Below, one piece after another: positions 1-6,335 of a DNA stretch of 9,401 bases. This DNA comes from WTAW01 sp964406575. GTDB lineage: Bacteria > Acidobacteriota > Aminicenantia > Aminicenantales > Aminicenantaceae. Position 1 is the stretch's first letter. Each line of letters starts with the position of its first letter. Location: the NCBI GenBank assembly GCA_964406575.1, contig CAYOSH010000070.1:1-9401 (forward strand), given 5' to 3'. The position numbers and the translations under genes were made by a program. The notes beneath the pieces are model-generated. The model had not been told where the DNA came from. It saw nothing but the letters and a program-made list of their open reading frames with translations, and did no database searches.

Positions 1-128
1 ATTCGCATTTTAAATTTTATTTAGTATTAAAACATTTGGAACTTGGATATTATTTGGTCTAAAAATTTTGATGTGTTTAGATCTTGGTTTCTGAAATTTG
101 GAATGAAGGTGATCTTGGGAGGTGAACG
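1..128. other. AT-rich leader upstream of the first C69 gene
   Basis: Non-coding stretch before the first gene. It contains six TTGG motifs (around 36, 43, 54, 84, 98 and 115) and the word GATCTTGG twice, at 80-87 and 111-118. No convincing -35/-10 pair was found; the best candidates (TATTAT at 48-53, TTGATG at 68-73) lack a good partner at 16-18 bases. The only clear signal is the Shine-Dalgarno GGGAGGTGA at 117-125, which fixes the start codon at 129. The promoter may lie upstream of the window. Confidence 0.5.
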
Positions 129-1904
129 ATGAACCTAAAAAGAGCAGTCCTTTTCTTTTGTATGCTGTTTTTAGCACTGGCTGTTGTAAGCGCATTTGTG
201 TCTCACGTGCAGGAGTGTGCAGAGTATGATCCCGCACTATACGAGCCTTGGGAAGGATGCACATCGATCCTTGTGGGAAAAAAGGCCTCGACGGATGGTT
301 CGGTCATGAGTACCCACACCTGTGATTGCGGCGTATGTGATTGGACCTTTCGCTATATTCCAGCCGCAGACCATAAGGAGGGAGATGTGCGAAAGATCTA
401 TCACATCAATCAGTACCTCACCTGGCCGCCCGAACAGGGGCTGAAATGGGAAAAATATAAGGATGATTACACAGGACTGGATATCCCTCAGGTGTCCCAC
501 ACCTATGCTTACATCCATGGGATGTTCGGTTACATGAACGAAAATCAGGTCGCTCTCGGAGAATCGACGATAGGCTGTAATCGAAAGATGAGAAATCCCA
601 CACCATCAGCAAAATTCGATCTCACGATGCTGACTCTTATGGCTATGGAGAGAGCTAAGACTGCAAGAGAAGCCATCCAGGTGATGGGCGACCTGGGCAC
701 AATGTACGGTTATGGATTCAACGACCACGGAGAGATGCTGGCTGTGAGTGACCCGAATGAAGCGTGGATCTTTGAGATCATGCCGGTGGGTCCGTTGTGG
801 ACGCCGGAGAGCGCCAAGCCGGGAGCGGTTTGGTGTGCGCAGCGCATTCCTGACGACCAAGTCGGGGTGACGCCGAATGAATCCCGCATCGGCGAGATCG
901 ACCTCAATAATAAAGACTATTTCATGGCATCATCAAACGCCATCTCTTTTGCTGTCGAGCAGGGCCTTTATGATCCTGAAAGTGGCAAGCCGTTCAGCTG
1001 GAAGAGAGCTTATTCCCCGAGTTTTGGTAGCGCTGACAGCACTCAGGGCAGAAGGGGTCGGCTGTGGCGATTTTTTAATATCGTGGCCCCCTCACAGAAC
1101 CTGGGTCCTGAAACAGAAAGCATGGAGCTCCCCTTCTCCGTGAGACCGGACAAGAAGCTTTCGGTTCAGGACATCATGGACATCACCCGAGATAAATACA
1201 AGGGTGCAAAATTCGACCCGACTGTGGGGATAAAGGGTGGCCCGTTCGAAAATCCCAACTATTTCAGAGGGTTTGCAGTCGACAAACTGCGCTATAACGG
1301 CCCGCGCTGCATCTGCGTGAACAACGTGGAATACACCACTCTGACCCAGTGCAGGGATTGGCTGCCCAATCCCATCGGAGGGATCCTGTGGTTGTCTTTT
1401 GGGGCGCAGGACACAGCCTGTTACATGCCCCTCTACTGCGGGATCACAGAAATCCCCAGATCTTTCGAGGTGGGTGACCACTACGTTTTCAGTAGAGATT
1501 CGGCTAGATGGGCCTCAGACTATGTGGATTTCCACACCCAGGTGGTTTACTCATATGCCATCGAAGACGTAAAGAAAGCGCAGAAGAAATGGGAAGCCAA
1601 AGCCGTCCAAAGAACGCCGATCATCGACAAAACAGCGATGGAGCTCTTTGAGAAAGACCCAGCAGAAGCGATCGAATACCTCACCGATTATTGTGTGAAC
1701 AATGCGAATAATGTGGTCGATGCCTGGTGGAAGCTCGGCGATGACCTGCTTGTCAAGTACAATCATTTCCGCATGTACAACCCGGAAACCAGAAAAGTCG
1801 GTGGAGTACAAACGCCGGAATGGTGGAACAGAGCGGTCATCGAGCAGGATAACCTAGAACCTGTAGCCTCTCCCCCACCCCCACCACCAAAGAAGAAGAA
1901 TTAG
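129..1904 (+). CDS. Secreted C69-family dipeptidase (Ntn-hydrolase fold), paralog 1
   Basis: 591-aa protein of peptidase family C69 (PepD-like), which removes dipeptides or amino acids from short peptides using an N-terminal cysteine nucleophile. Visible: a signal peptide (basic MNLKR, hydrophobic core about 6-24), then a short prosegment to WEG-C44. Cys44 starts the family block CTSILVGKKASTDGSVM and is the predicted nucleophile after maturation. A C-x-C-x-x-C cluster (C65, C67, C70) follows. Further family blocks are GESTIG (144-149), SDPNEAWIFEI (207-217) and CAQRIPDD...NESRIGEID (236-258). The late block RDSARWASDYVD resembles the C69 segment near the C-terminus. The start is set by GGGAGGTGA at 117-125. 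The protein ends in six prolines (582-587) plus KKKN, absent from its neighbour paralog. A terminator follows directly, so it looks monocistronic. Family assignment is firm; substrate is unknown. Secretion is inferred from the signal peptide. Confidence 0.9.
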   Translation: MNLKRAVLFFCMLFLALAVVSAFVSHVQECAEYDPALYEPWEGCTSILVGKKASTDGSVMSTHTCDCGVCDWTFRYIPAADHKEGDVRKIYHINQYLTWPPEQGLKWEKYKDDYTGLDIPQVSHTYAYIHGMFGYMNENQVALGESTIGCNRKMRNPTPSAKFDLTMLTLMAMERAKTAREAIQVMGDLGTMYGYGFNDHGEMLAVSDPNEAWIFEIMPVGPLWTPESAKPGAVWCAQRIPDDQVGVTPNESRIGEIDLNNKDYFMASSNAISFAVEQGLYDPESGKPFSWKRAYSPSFGSADSTQGRRGRLWRFFNIVAPSQNLGPETESMELPFSVRPDKKLSVQDIMDITRDKYKGAKFDPTVGIKGGPFENPNYFRGFAVDKLRYNGPRCICVNNVEYTTLTQCRDWLPNPIGGILWLSFGAQDTACYMPLYCGITEIPRSFEVGDHYVFSRDSARWASDYVDFHTQVVYSYAIEDVKKAQKKWEAKAVQRTPIIDKTAMELFEKDPAEAIEYLTDYCVNNANNVVDAWWKLGDDLLVKYNHFRMYNPETRKVGGVQTPEWWNRAVIEQDNLEPVASPPPPPPKKKN

Positions 1905-1906
1905 AT

Positions 1907-1942
1907 GAAAAGGGGGGCTCTCCCCTTTTCTTTGCCTTTTCT
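1907..1942 (+). terminator. Intrinsic terminator after C69 paralog 1
   Basis: A perfect 9-bp stem, GAAAAGGGG (1907-1915) against CCCCTTTTC (1922-1930), closes a 6-base loop. It is followed by the T-rich TTTGCCTTTTCTCTT. It begins two bases after the stop codon at 1902-1904 and separates the two C69 paralogs into different transcription units. Confidence 0.75.
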
Positions 1943-1953
1943 CTTCGAGTGAA

Positions 1954-1982
1954 TTGACAGAACACAATTTAGTTTGTATAAA
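1954..1982 (+). promoter_or_regulatory. Sigma70-type promoter for the second C69 / DUF6305 unit
   Basis: TTGACA (1954-1959), a 17-base spacer, then TATAAA (1977-1982): a perfect -35 and a 5/6 -10 at ideal spacing. It lies just past the upstream terminator. Predicted transcription start is near 1989, giving a 5' untranslated leader of roughly 105 bases before the ATG at 2095. That leader is AT-rich, and no known riboswitch or leader structure was recognised in it. Confidence 0.7.
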
Positions 1983-2094
1983 TAACTTTCAATGGGGTGC
2001 ATAAAAAAAATCCAAATCTCAAAATTCCTAGCTCTCTTTTTATTTATAAAACCGCATAATCCCAAAAAATCTTTAGAATTAAGGAGGTAAACGG

Positions 2095-3846
2095 ATGAAA
2101 ATTAAAAAACTCTTGATCCTATTCGGCCTGCTCTTTACTGTTATGATCCTTTTCAATGGCTTTGCATTTGATGGGCTGGATGGTGAAAATTGCCAAACAT
2201 GCGCAAACTGGAAGCTGGATGGCTGCACAGTCATCATCGTCGGCAAGGATGCATCCACGGACGGCTCGGTCATGACCACACACACCTGTGACTGCGGCCT
2301 CTGCGATTGGACCTGGCGGTACATCCCTCCAGCCGATCACGAGACCGGTTCCATGCGCAAGATTTACCATATCGATCAGTTCCGGACGTTGGACCCGAAA
2401 ATCGGCCTGAAGTGGGACCGGTACACGGACGATTTTACAGGCCTTGAAATCCCTCAAGTCCCGCACACATACGGTTACGTCCACGGCGCTTTCGGTTACA
2501 TGAACGACAAACAAGTCGCACTCGGTGAATCCACGATTGGCACTCAAAAAAAGATGGAAAATCCCACGCCCGCTGCACAATTCGACATCACGATGCTCAC
2601 CCTGATCGCAATGGAAAGAGCGAATACAGCACGGGAAGCGATCAAGATCATGGGTGAACTGGGTGAAAAACATGGATACGGCTTCACAGATACCGGAGAA
2701 ATGCTGGCCTTATCTGATCCGAATGAAGTCTGGATTTTCGAAATCATGCCCGTAGGCCCGCTGTGGACACCGGAAAGCGGAAAACCGGGCGCTGTGTGGT
2801 GCGCGCAAAGAGTCCCCGATGATCACGTCAGCGTGTGCCCGAACGAGTCCCGGATTGGCGAAATAGACCTCAAAAATACCGATTACTTCTTGGCTTCTCC
2901 CAATGTCATTTCTTATGCGGAAGAGAACGGCTTTTACGATCCCAAGAGCGGGAAACCTTTCAGCTGGAAACATGCCTACTCGCCCAGCGAATACAGCGCC
3001 GCGAGCAGCAAGGGATCACGCGCACGCCTGTGGGCTTTTTTCAATCTTGTTGCTCCATCACAAAAATTCAGCCCGGAAATGCCGAATATGGATTTTCCCT
3101 TCTCGGTAAAGGCCGAAAAAAAATACTCTGTCCATGACATCATGGAGATGACCCGCTACAAATTCGAAGGAACCCCCTTCGATCCCTCCACAGGCCTACA
3201 GGGTGGACCTTTCGCCAACCCGAATTTCCTTCCGTACGGTTTTGAGCTCGATGGAATAAAATACAACACTCCACGAGTCGTCAGTGTCAATCGCGCTGAA
3301 TACGTCACCGTGACCCAATGCCGTCGAGGAATGCCCGATCCTATCGGAGGAATCGTTTGGCTGTGCTTCGGCGCTCAAGACACCTCCTGCTATATGCCCC
3401 TCTACAACGGGATCACAAAGATTCCAAGGTCTTTTGAGGTCGGGGACCACTGGCAATTTGACAGAAAATCCGCACGATGGGCGTTCGATTATGTGGACTA
3501 TCATACACAACCCCTCTATTCCCTAGCGATCCAGGACGTCCGAGAAGCACAGAAACAATTTGAACTTGCTGCAGTTGAACGAACACCCCTTATCGATAAA
3601 GCTGCCATGGAGCTTTATCAAGAAGATCCGGCCAAAGCGATCAAATTCTTGACAGATTATTGCATCAACAACGCCAACGCAGTCATCAACGCCTGGTGGG
3701 AATTGGGAGACCAAATGCTTGTCAAATACAATCACCTCTGGATCTACGACGCGAAGACCAGGAAAAGACTCCCTCTCAAGTTCCCCGATTGGTACTTGAA
3801 CGAACTCATTAAATACAATCAAATGGTCCCGGAGGAGAAAAAATAG
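2095..3846 (+). CDS. Secreted C69-family dipeptidase (Ntn-hydrolase fold), paralog 2
   Basis: 583-aa paralog of the preceding gene, same predicted activity (cysteine N-terminal-nucleophile dipeptidase of family C69, acting outside the cytoplasm). The two align without gaps from the nucleophile onward for at least 175 residues; a hand count over residues 44-220 gives 129 of 177 identical. Visible: signal peptide MKIKK plus hydrophobic core to about A24; a prosegment containing C-Q-T-C (33-36); LDG-C44 as predicted nucleophile; the same TCDCGxCDW cluster (C65, C67, C70); GESTIG (144-149); SDPNEVWIFEI (207-217). The signal peptide and prosegment differ from paralog 1 although the mature parts match. 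There is no proline tail; it ends VPEEKK. Shine-Dalgarno AAGGAGGT (2081-2088) is 6 bases before the ATG. It is the first gene of a likely two-gene unit with the DUF6305-type gene 37 bases downstream. Confidence 0.9.
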   Translation: MKIKKLLILFGLLFTVMILFNGFAFDGLDGENCQTCANWKLDGCTVIIVGKDASTDGSVMTTHTCDCGLCDWTWRYIPPADHETGSMRKIYHIDQFRTLDPKIGLKWDRYTDDFTGLEIPQVPHTYGYVHGAFGYMNDKQVALGESTIGTQKKMENPTPAAQFDITMLTLIAMERANTAREAIKIMGELGEKHGYGFTDTGEMLALSDPNEVWIFEIMPVGPLWTPESGKPGAVWCAQRVPDDHVSVCPNESRIGEIDLKNTDYFLASPNVISYAEENGFYDPKSGKPFSWKHAYSPSEYSAASSKGSRARLWAFFNLVAPSQKFSPEMPNMDFPFSVKAEKKYSVHDIMEMTRYKFEGTPFDPSTGLQGGPFANPNFLPYGFELDGIKYNTPRVVSVNRAEYVTVTQCRRGMPDPIGGIVWLCFGAQDTSCYMPLYNGITKIPRSFEVGDHWQFDRKSARWAFDYVDYHTQPLYSLAIQDVREAQKQFELAAVERTPLIDKAAMELYQEDPAKAIKFLTDYCINNANAVINAWWELGDQMLVKYNHLWIYDAKTRKRLPLKFPDWYLNELIKYNQMVPEEKK

Positions 3847-3883
3847 TTTTATTTTTTTAATACAAAAAGGAGATGGATAGCAA

Positions 3884-4552
3884 ATGAAAAACGCAAAAAA
3901 AATCAGCATCCTGGCATTCTTTAGCTGCACCGTGATCCTATATCTCTTTTCGCCCGGCTTGAACGCCCAAGATATTCCTAAAGCTCACTACCCGGTGTTG
4001 ACAACATCCGCCGGCCAGAGCACAGACGTGGAAACACTGAACATCATCGCCGAAGAAGCTGGGATCAAATACGATTATTGTGATGTGCCGACAGTGGAAA
4101 TGCTCAATGACGGTGTCGGCCTGGGCGGAAGAGAGTCAACAGACACCGGTTTCCATGTCGAGGTCCACACTGACCTGGAAAAATATCCGAATGGAACGCC
4201 TTACAAGACGATCATGTTTGCTATAGGAGCTAGTTTAAAGGGCATGGGTGCTTCCGGCCTCACCATCGAAGACGAACAGAAGCGGCTGAAAGAAGTCATC
4301 GACCACTGCAAGGCCAATAATATTTTTATCATCGCACTTCATATCGGAGGCGTATCCAAAAGAGGCGCTCCTGGAGGAGACAACGAACGGATGATCGACG
4401 CGGTCGCGCCCTTTGCCGATTACATCATCGTTGCCCAAGACAGCAACAAAGACGGACGCTTCACGACAATTGCCAAAGAGAACAACATCCCGATGACCGA
4501 AGTGGAGTACGCCCTGGGTGTTGTCGATATTATGAAACAGGTGTTCGAATAA
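3884..4552 (+). CDS. Secreted DUF6305-type protein of unknown function
   Basis: 222-aa protein. Residues 1-28 are a typical signal peptide (KNAKK, hydrophobic core, then LNA before Q29), so the mature protein is extracytoplasmic. The mature part looks like an alternating alpha/beta domain: YPVLTTSAGQSTDVETLNI (37-55), KTIMFAIGASLKGMG (108-122), IIALHIGG (149-156), RGAPGGDNE (160-168) and ADYIIVAQDSNKDG (178-191). This pattern matches what I remember of DUF6305; no catalytic function is known to me. H153, R160, the GG and D/N-E cluster and D186/D190 are candidates for a binding site. The gene follows the second C69 peptidase by 37 bases, with AAGGAG at 3867-3872 (11 bases before ATG), so it is probably co-transcribed. 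A soluble exported protein just upstream of a permease could be a binding or accessory component of uptake; that is inference only. Confidence 0.7.
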   Translation: MKNAKKISILAFFSCTVILYLFSPGLNAQDIPKAHYPVLTTSAGQSTDVETLNIIAEEAGIKYDYCDVPTVEMLNDGVGLGGRESTDTGFHVEVHTDLEKYPNGTPYKTIMFAIGASLKGMGASGLTIEDEQKRLKEVIDHCKANNIFIIALHIGGVSKRGAPGGDNERMIDAVAPFADYIIVAQDSNKDGRFTTIAKENNIPMTEVEYALGVVDIMKQVFE

Positions 4553-4568
4553 GGTTCCATTTGTAAGA

Positions 4569-4610
4569 AAAGTGTTTTCACTTTAATTTAGGGGGATGTG
4601 GACGCATCCC
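4569..4610 (+). other. Two small hairpins downstream of the DUF6305-type gene
   Basis: The first hairpin is AAAGTG-TTTT-CACTTT (4569-4584). The second is GGGATGT-GGAC-GCATCCC (4593-4610, last pair T-G wobble). Neither is followed by a convincing T-run (TTCCTGTGT after the second), so a weak or factor-aided terminator, or a 3'-end stabiliser, is possible but not shown. Confidence 0.4.
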
Positions 4611-4634
4611 TTCCTGTGTACATAGCTTGTTTTG

Positions 4635-4669
4635 TGTGAGTGAGCACACCTAGTGTGCGATTTAGCACA
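4635..4669. promoter_or_regulatory. Alternating TGTG/GCACA half-sites, possible operator upstream of the permease
   Basis: Four alternating half-sites occur about one helical turn apart: TGTGA (4635-4639), GCACA (4644-4648), TGTGC (4654-4658), GCACA (4665-4669). The middle pair forms the palindrome GCACAC-CTA-GTGTGC (4644-4658). The last pair forms TGTGC-N6-GCACA (4654-4669), the same geometry as a CRP/FNR-family site (TGTGA-N6-TCACA). The alternative pairings could also be mutually exclusive RNA hairpins. It sits about 80 bases before the permease start. No clear -35/-10 was found next to it. Function is inferred. Confidence 0.4.
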
Positions 4670-4747
4670 TTATTGAGAGTAATGACAAGATTCAAGCCTC
4701 ACGGATTTGTTTTGAAACGGGGATCCATTCAGTAACGGAGAAAAGAC

Positions 4748-6061
4748 ATGGAGTTAAAGATCGGAATTATACTGGCAATAATGGTAGTGGCCTACGCCAT
4801 TGCCAAGTGGAAAAAACTTTCCGTAGAGCTCAGCATGCTGGCATCAGCGGTGGCAGGAGGCCTGGCCGGAGCATTCATCAACACTCCTCCCATCAGCACC
4901 TTGGGCCGCCATCTGATCGAGGGAAGTTTCACTTATCTGGATGTCATCCTCGTCTTCACCACAGCCACTATTTTTATGGCGATCGTCTCAGAGTCCGGCG
5001 GAGTGAATTATGTGGTCAGGGCCACGATCAAATACTTCTATAATTTACGGATCATTGCCCTTATTCTACTGATGATCATTATTCTAATCCCCGGGGCATT
5101 GACAGGAGCGGGAAGTGTGTCTTTGCTTGTCGTGGGAGCTCCCATCGCCTTGGCCCTTAGCTATCTGGGAATCCCTAAAAAACGGGTGGCCGCTATCCTT
5201 TTCATCGTGGCGGGACTGAGCGCTGCCGCACCTCCGGTGAACATCTGGGCCATGATCCTCTGCGCCGGAACGGCCATCCCTTATGTAGGCTTTGAGTTTC
5301 CCCTCGGCATTCCTGTTCTCCTTCTCGGGACATTCACAGTGCTCACGCTTGGATGGAAAAAAGAGGGGACCATGGATAGGCAAAAGGCTTTGGAAGATAT
5401 GCCTGAGGTCCCAGCAAAGATGACCTGGTGGCGTGTGATTTTGCCCTTTCTGGTATTCTTCGGGCTTGTAGCCGCCTACCGGATATGGCCCTTTGATATG
5501 CCGATACTGGGACTACCGCTGCAGTTTGTTCTGGCCGCACTGGTGGCGTACCTGGTGAGCCCCAAAAAGATCAACATTCTTGTGCTTTCGAGAGACACGG
5601 TCAAACGGCTGCTCCCCTTGCTAGCGACCATTGCTGTAGTGGGCTCGCTCCAGCAGATCATGACGGCCACGGGCGTGCGGGGGCTTTTGTCTTACACCGT
5701 GATCAGTATACCGCTGCTTCTGCTCTACATCTTGCTGATCTTCATCATTCCAATTTCAGAAGGGGTTCTGACCTATGGGGCAGCTGCTATTCTCGGTATT
5801 CCGTTGATCTGGTATTTCGACTCGATCGGGCTCCATGCGACTGTTGCCATTGCCGGCCTGACTTTACTCTGGCCTCTGGGAGATGGGCTACCCCCCACAG
5901 CACTCATCGGGAGGCTCAGTGTTATGGTTTCTGACTATAAGGACTCCTACTGGTCGTTCCTGAAGAGCACCTGGCTGCCCTGGATCGTTATCACAGCTGT
6001 GGGAATTCTCATGGTGATCTACAGCGCTAAGCTTTCGTTCCTTGTCAGGTGGAGCATGTAG
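4748..6061 (+). CDS. DctM-like (ion transporter superfamily) permease
   Basis: 437-aa polytopic inner-membrane protein with roughly 11-12 hydrophobic segments. It has the two-repeat look of ion-transporter-superfamily carriers. The first half carries GALTGAGS (116-123) and, about 40 residues later, SAAAPPVNIWAM (158-169). The second half carries ISEGVLTYGAA (336-346) and LGDGLPPTALIGR (377-389). Paired double-proline motifs of this kind are seen in TRAP large subunits (DctM) and relatives that import dicarboxylates and other organic acids with Na+ or H+. The length fits DctM (about 425-440). A hydrophilic stretch (203-226) separates the halves. GGAG at 4737-4740 is 7 bases before ATG. No DctP binding protein or normal-sized DctQ is present in the window, so calling it a true TRAP subunit is uncertain; it may be a stand-alone carrier. 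Its neighbours (DUF6305-type protein upstream; 51-aa membrane protein and M14 hydrolase downstream) suggest a peptide-derived or acyl-amino-acid substrate. Confidence 0.7.
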   Translation: MELKIGIILAIMVVAYAIAKWKKLSVELSMLASAVAGGLAGAFINTPPISTLGRHLIEGSFTYLDVILVFTTATIFMAIVSESGGVNYVVRATIKYFYNLRIIALILLMIIILIPGALTGAGSVSLLVVGAPIALALSYLGIPKKRVAAILFIVAGLSAAAPPVNIWAMILCAGTAIPYVGFEFPLGIPVLLLGTFTVLTLGWKKEGTMDRQKALEDMPEVPAKMTWWRVILPFLVFFGLVAAYRIWPFDMPILGLPLQFVLAALVAYLVSPKKINILVLSRDTVKRLLPLLATIAVVGSLQQIMTATGVRGLLSYTVISIPLLLLYILLIFIIPISEGVLTYGAAAILGIPLIWYFDSIGLHATVAIAGLTLLWPLGDGLPPTALIGRLSVMVSDYKDSYWSFLKSTWLPWIVITAVGILMVIYSAKLSFLVRWSM

Positions 6062-6062
6062 C

Positions 6063-6076
6063 CTTTGCGAGCAAAG
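6063..6076 (+). other. Short inverted repeat just after the permease stop
   Basis: CTTTGC-GA-GCAAAG begins two bases after the stop codon. As RNA it could form a 5-bp stem with a CGAG tetraloop. No T-run follows, so it is unlikely to terminate transcription; it might mark the 3' end of the permease cistron or shield it from decay. Confidence 0.3.
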
Positions 6077-6170
6077 AGTACAATGGAAAACGTGAACAAC
6101 TTTAGTGCCGACTTGGAGTCCGTAAGAAGTAAACAGTTAAAGAATATCAAAAGCATACAAGGAGTCTGAT

Positions 6171-6326
6171 ATGCCTTTAATCATGATCATCTACTATGTG
6201 ATCACGGCCTACATCGTGGGTATGCTGATCTGGAACTTTGTCAAAGAAAAGAAAAACATCGATGATATGATCCTTTATCTTATAATCCTTGTTCCGCTCA
6301 TTCTTCGCCTTCTGCGGGTGAAATAG
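6171..6326 (+). CDS. Small two-helix membrane protein (51 aa)
   Basis: Small ORF beginning MPLIMIIYYV and ending LRLLRVK. Two hydrophobic helices (about 2-23 and 33-48) are joined by a short charged loop KEKKNIDD (25-32), and the tail is basic. It has a good Shine-Dalgarno, AAGGAG (6159-6164), 6 bases before the ATG. Its stop codon TAG (6324-6326) overlaps the Shine-Dalgarno of the next gene, which starts only 9 bases later. This argues for real translation and coupling. It lies 109 bases after the permease, where a TRAP system would carry its small DctQ subunit, but it is far shorter than DctQ (usually 150 aa or more, four helices). A role as a small permease subunit or stabiliser is inference. 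I recognise no family. Confidence 0.65.
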   Translation: MPLIMIIYYVITAYIVGMLIWNFVKEKKNIDDMILYLIILVPLILRLLRVK

Positions 6327-6330
6327 GAGA
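6325..6330 (+). promoter_or_regulatory. Shine-Dalgarno overlapping the stop codon of the 51-aa ORF
   Basis: AGGAGA lies 5 bases before the ATG at 6336 and shares its first bases with the TAG stop of the 51-aa gene. This arrangement favours translational coupling of the small membrane protein with the M14 enzyme. Confidence 0.6.
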
Positions 6331-6335
6331 TAAAA

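Noticed and set aside
1092..1481. Minus-strand ORF (129 codons) opposite the first C69 gene
   Set aside because: Shadow of a clear C69 gene with no recognisable protein features.
2119..2673. Long minus-strand ORF (184 codons) opposite the second C69 gene
   Set aside because: It lies wholly inside a well-supported gene, lacks domain features, and comparable antisense frames occur under the paralog; a by-product of codon composition.
4635..4648. CRP site at TGTGAGTGAGCACA
   Set aside because: The two halves are two bases too close for CRP geometry; only the downstream TGTGC-N6-GCACA pair has the right spacing, and no regulator is known here.
4673..4747. Sigma70 promoter directly before the permease
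   Set aside because: TTGAGA (4673) and ATGACA (4682) have no TATAAT-like partner at 16-18 bases.
6083..6169. A 28-codon ORF starting MENVNNFSAD and ending two bases before the start of the 51-aa gene
   Set aside because: No good Shine-Dalgarno (only a weak AGAG), no hydrophobic or family features; it could be a leader peptide but cannot be supported.
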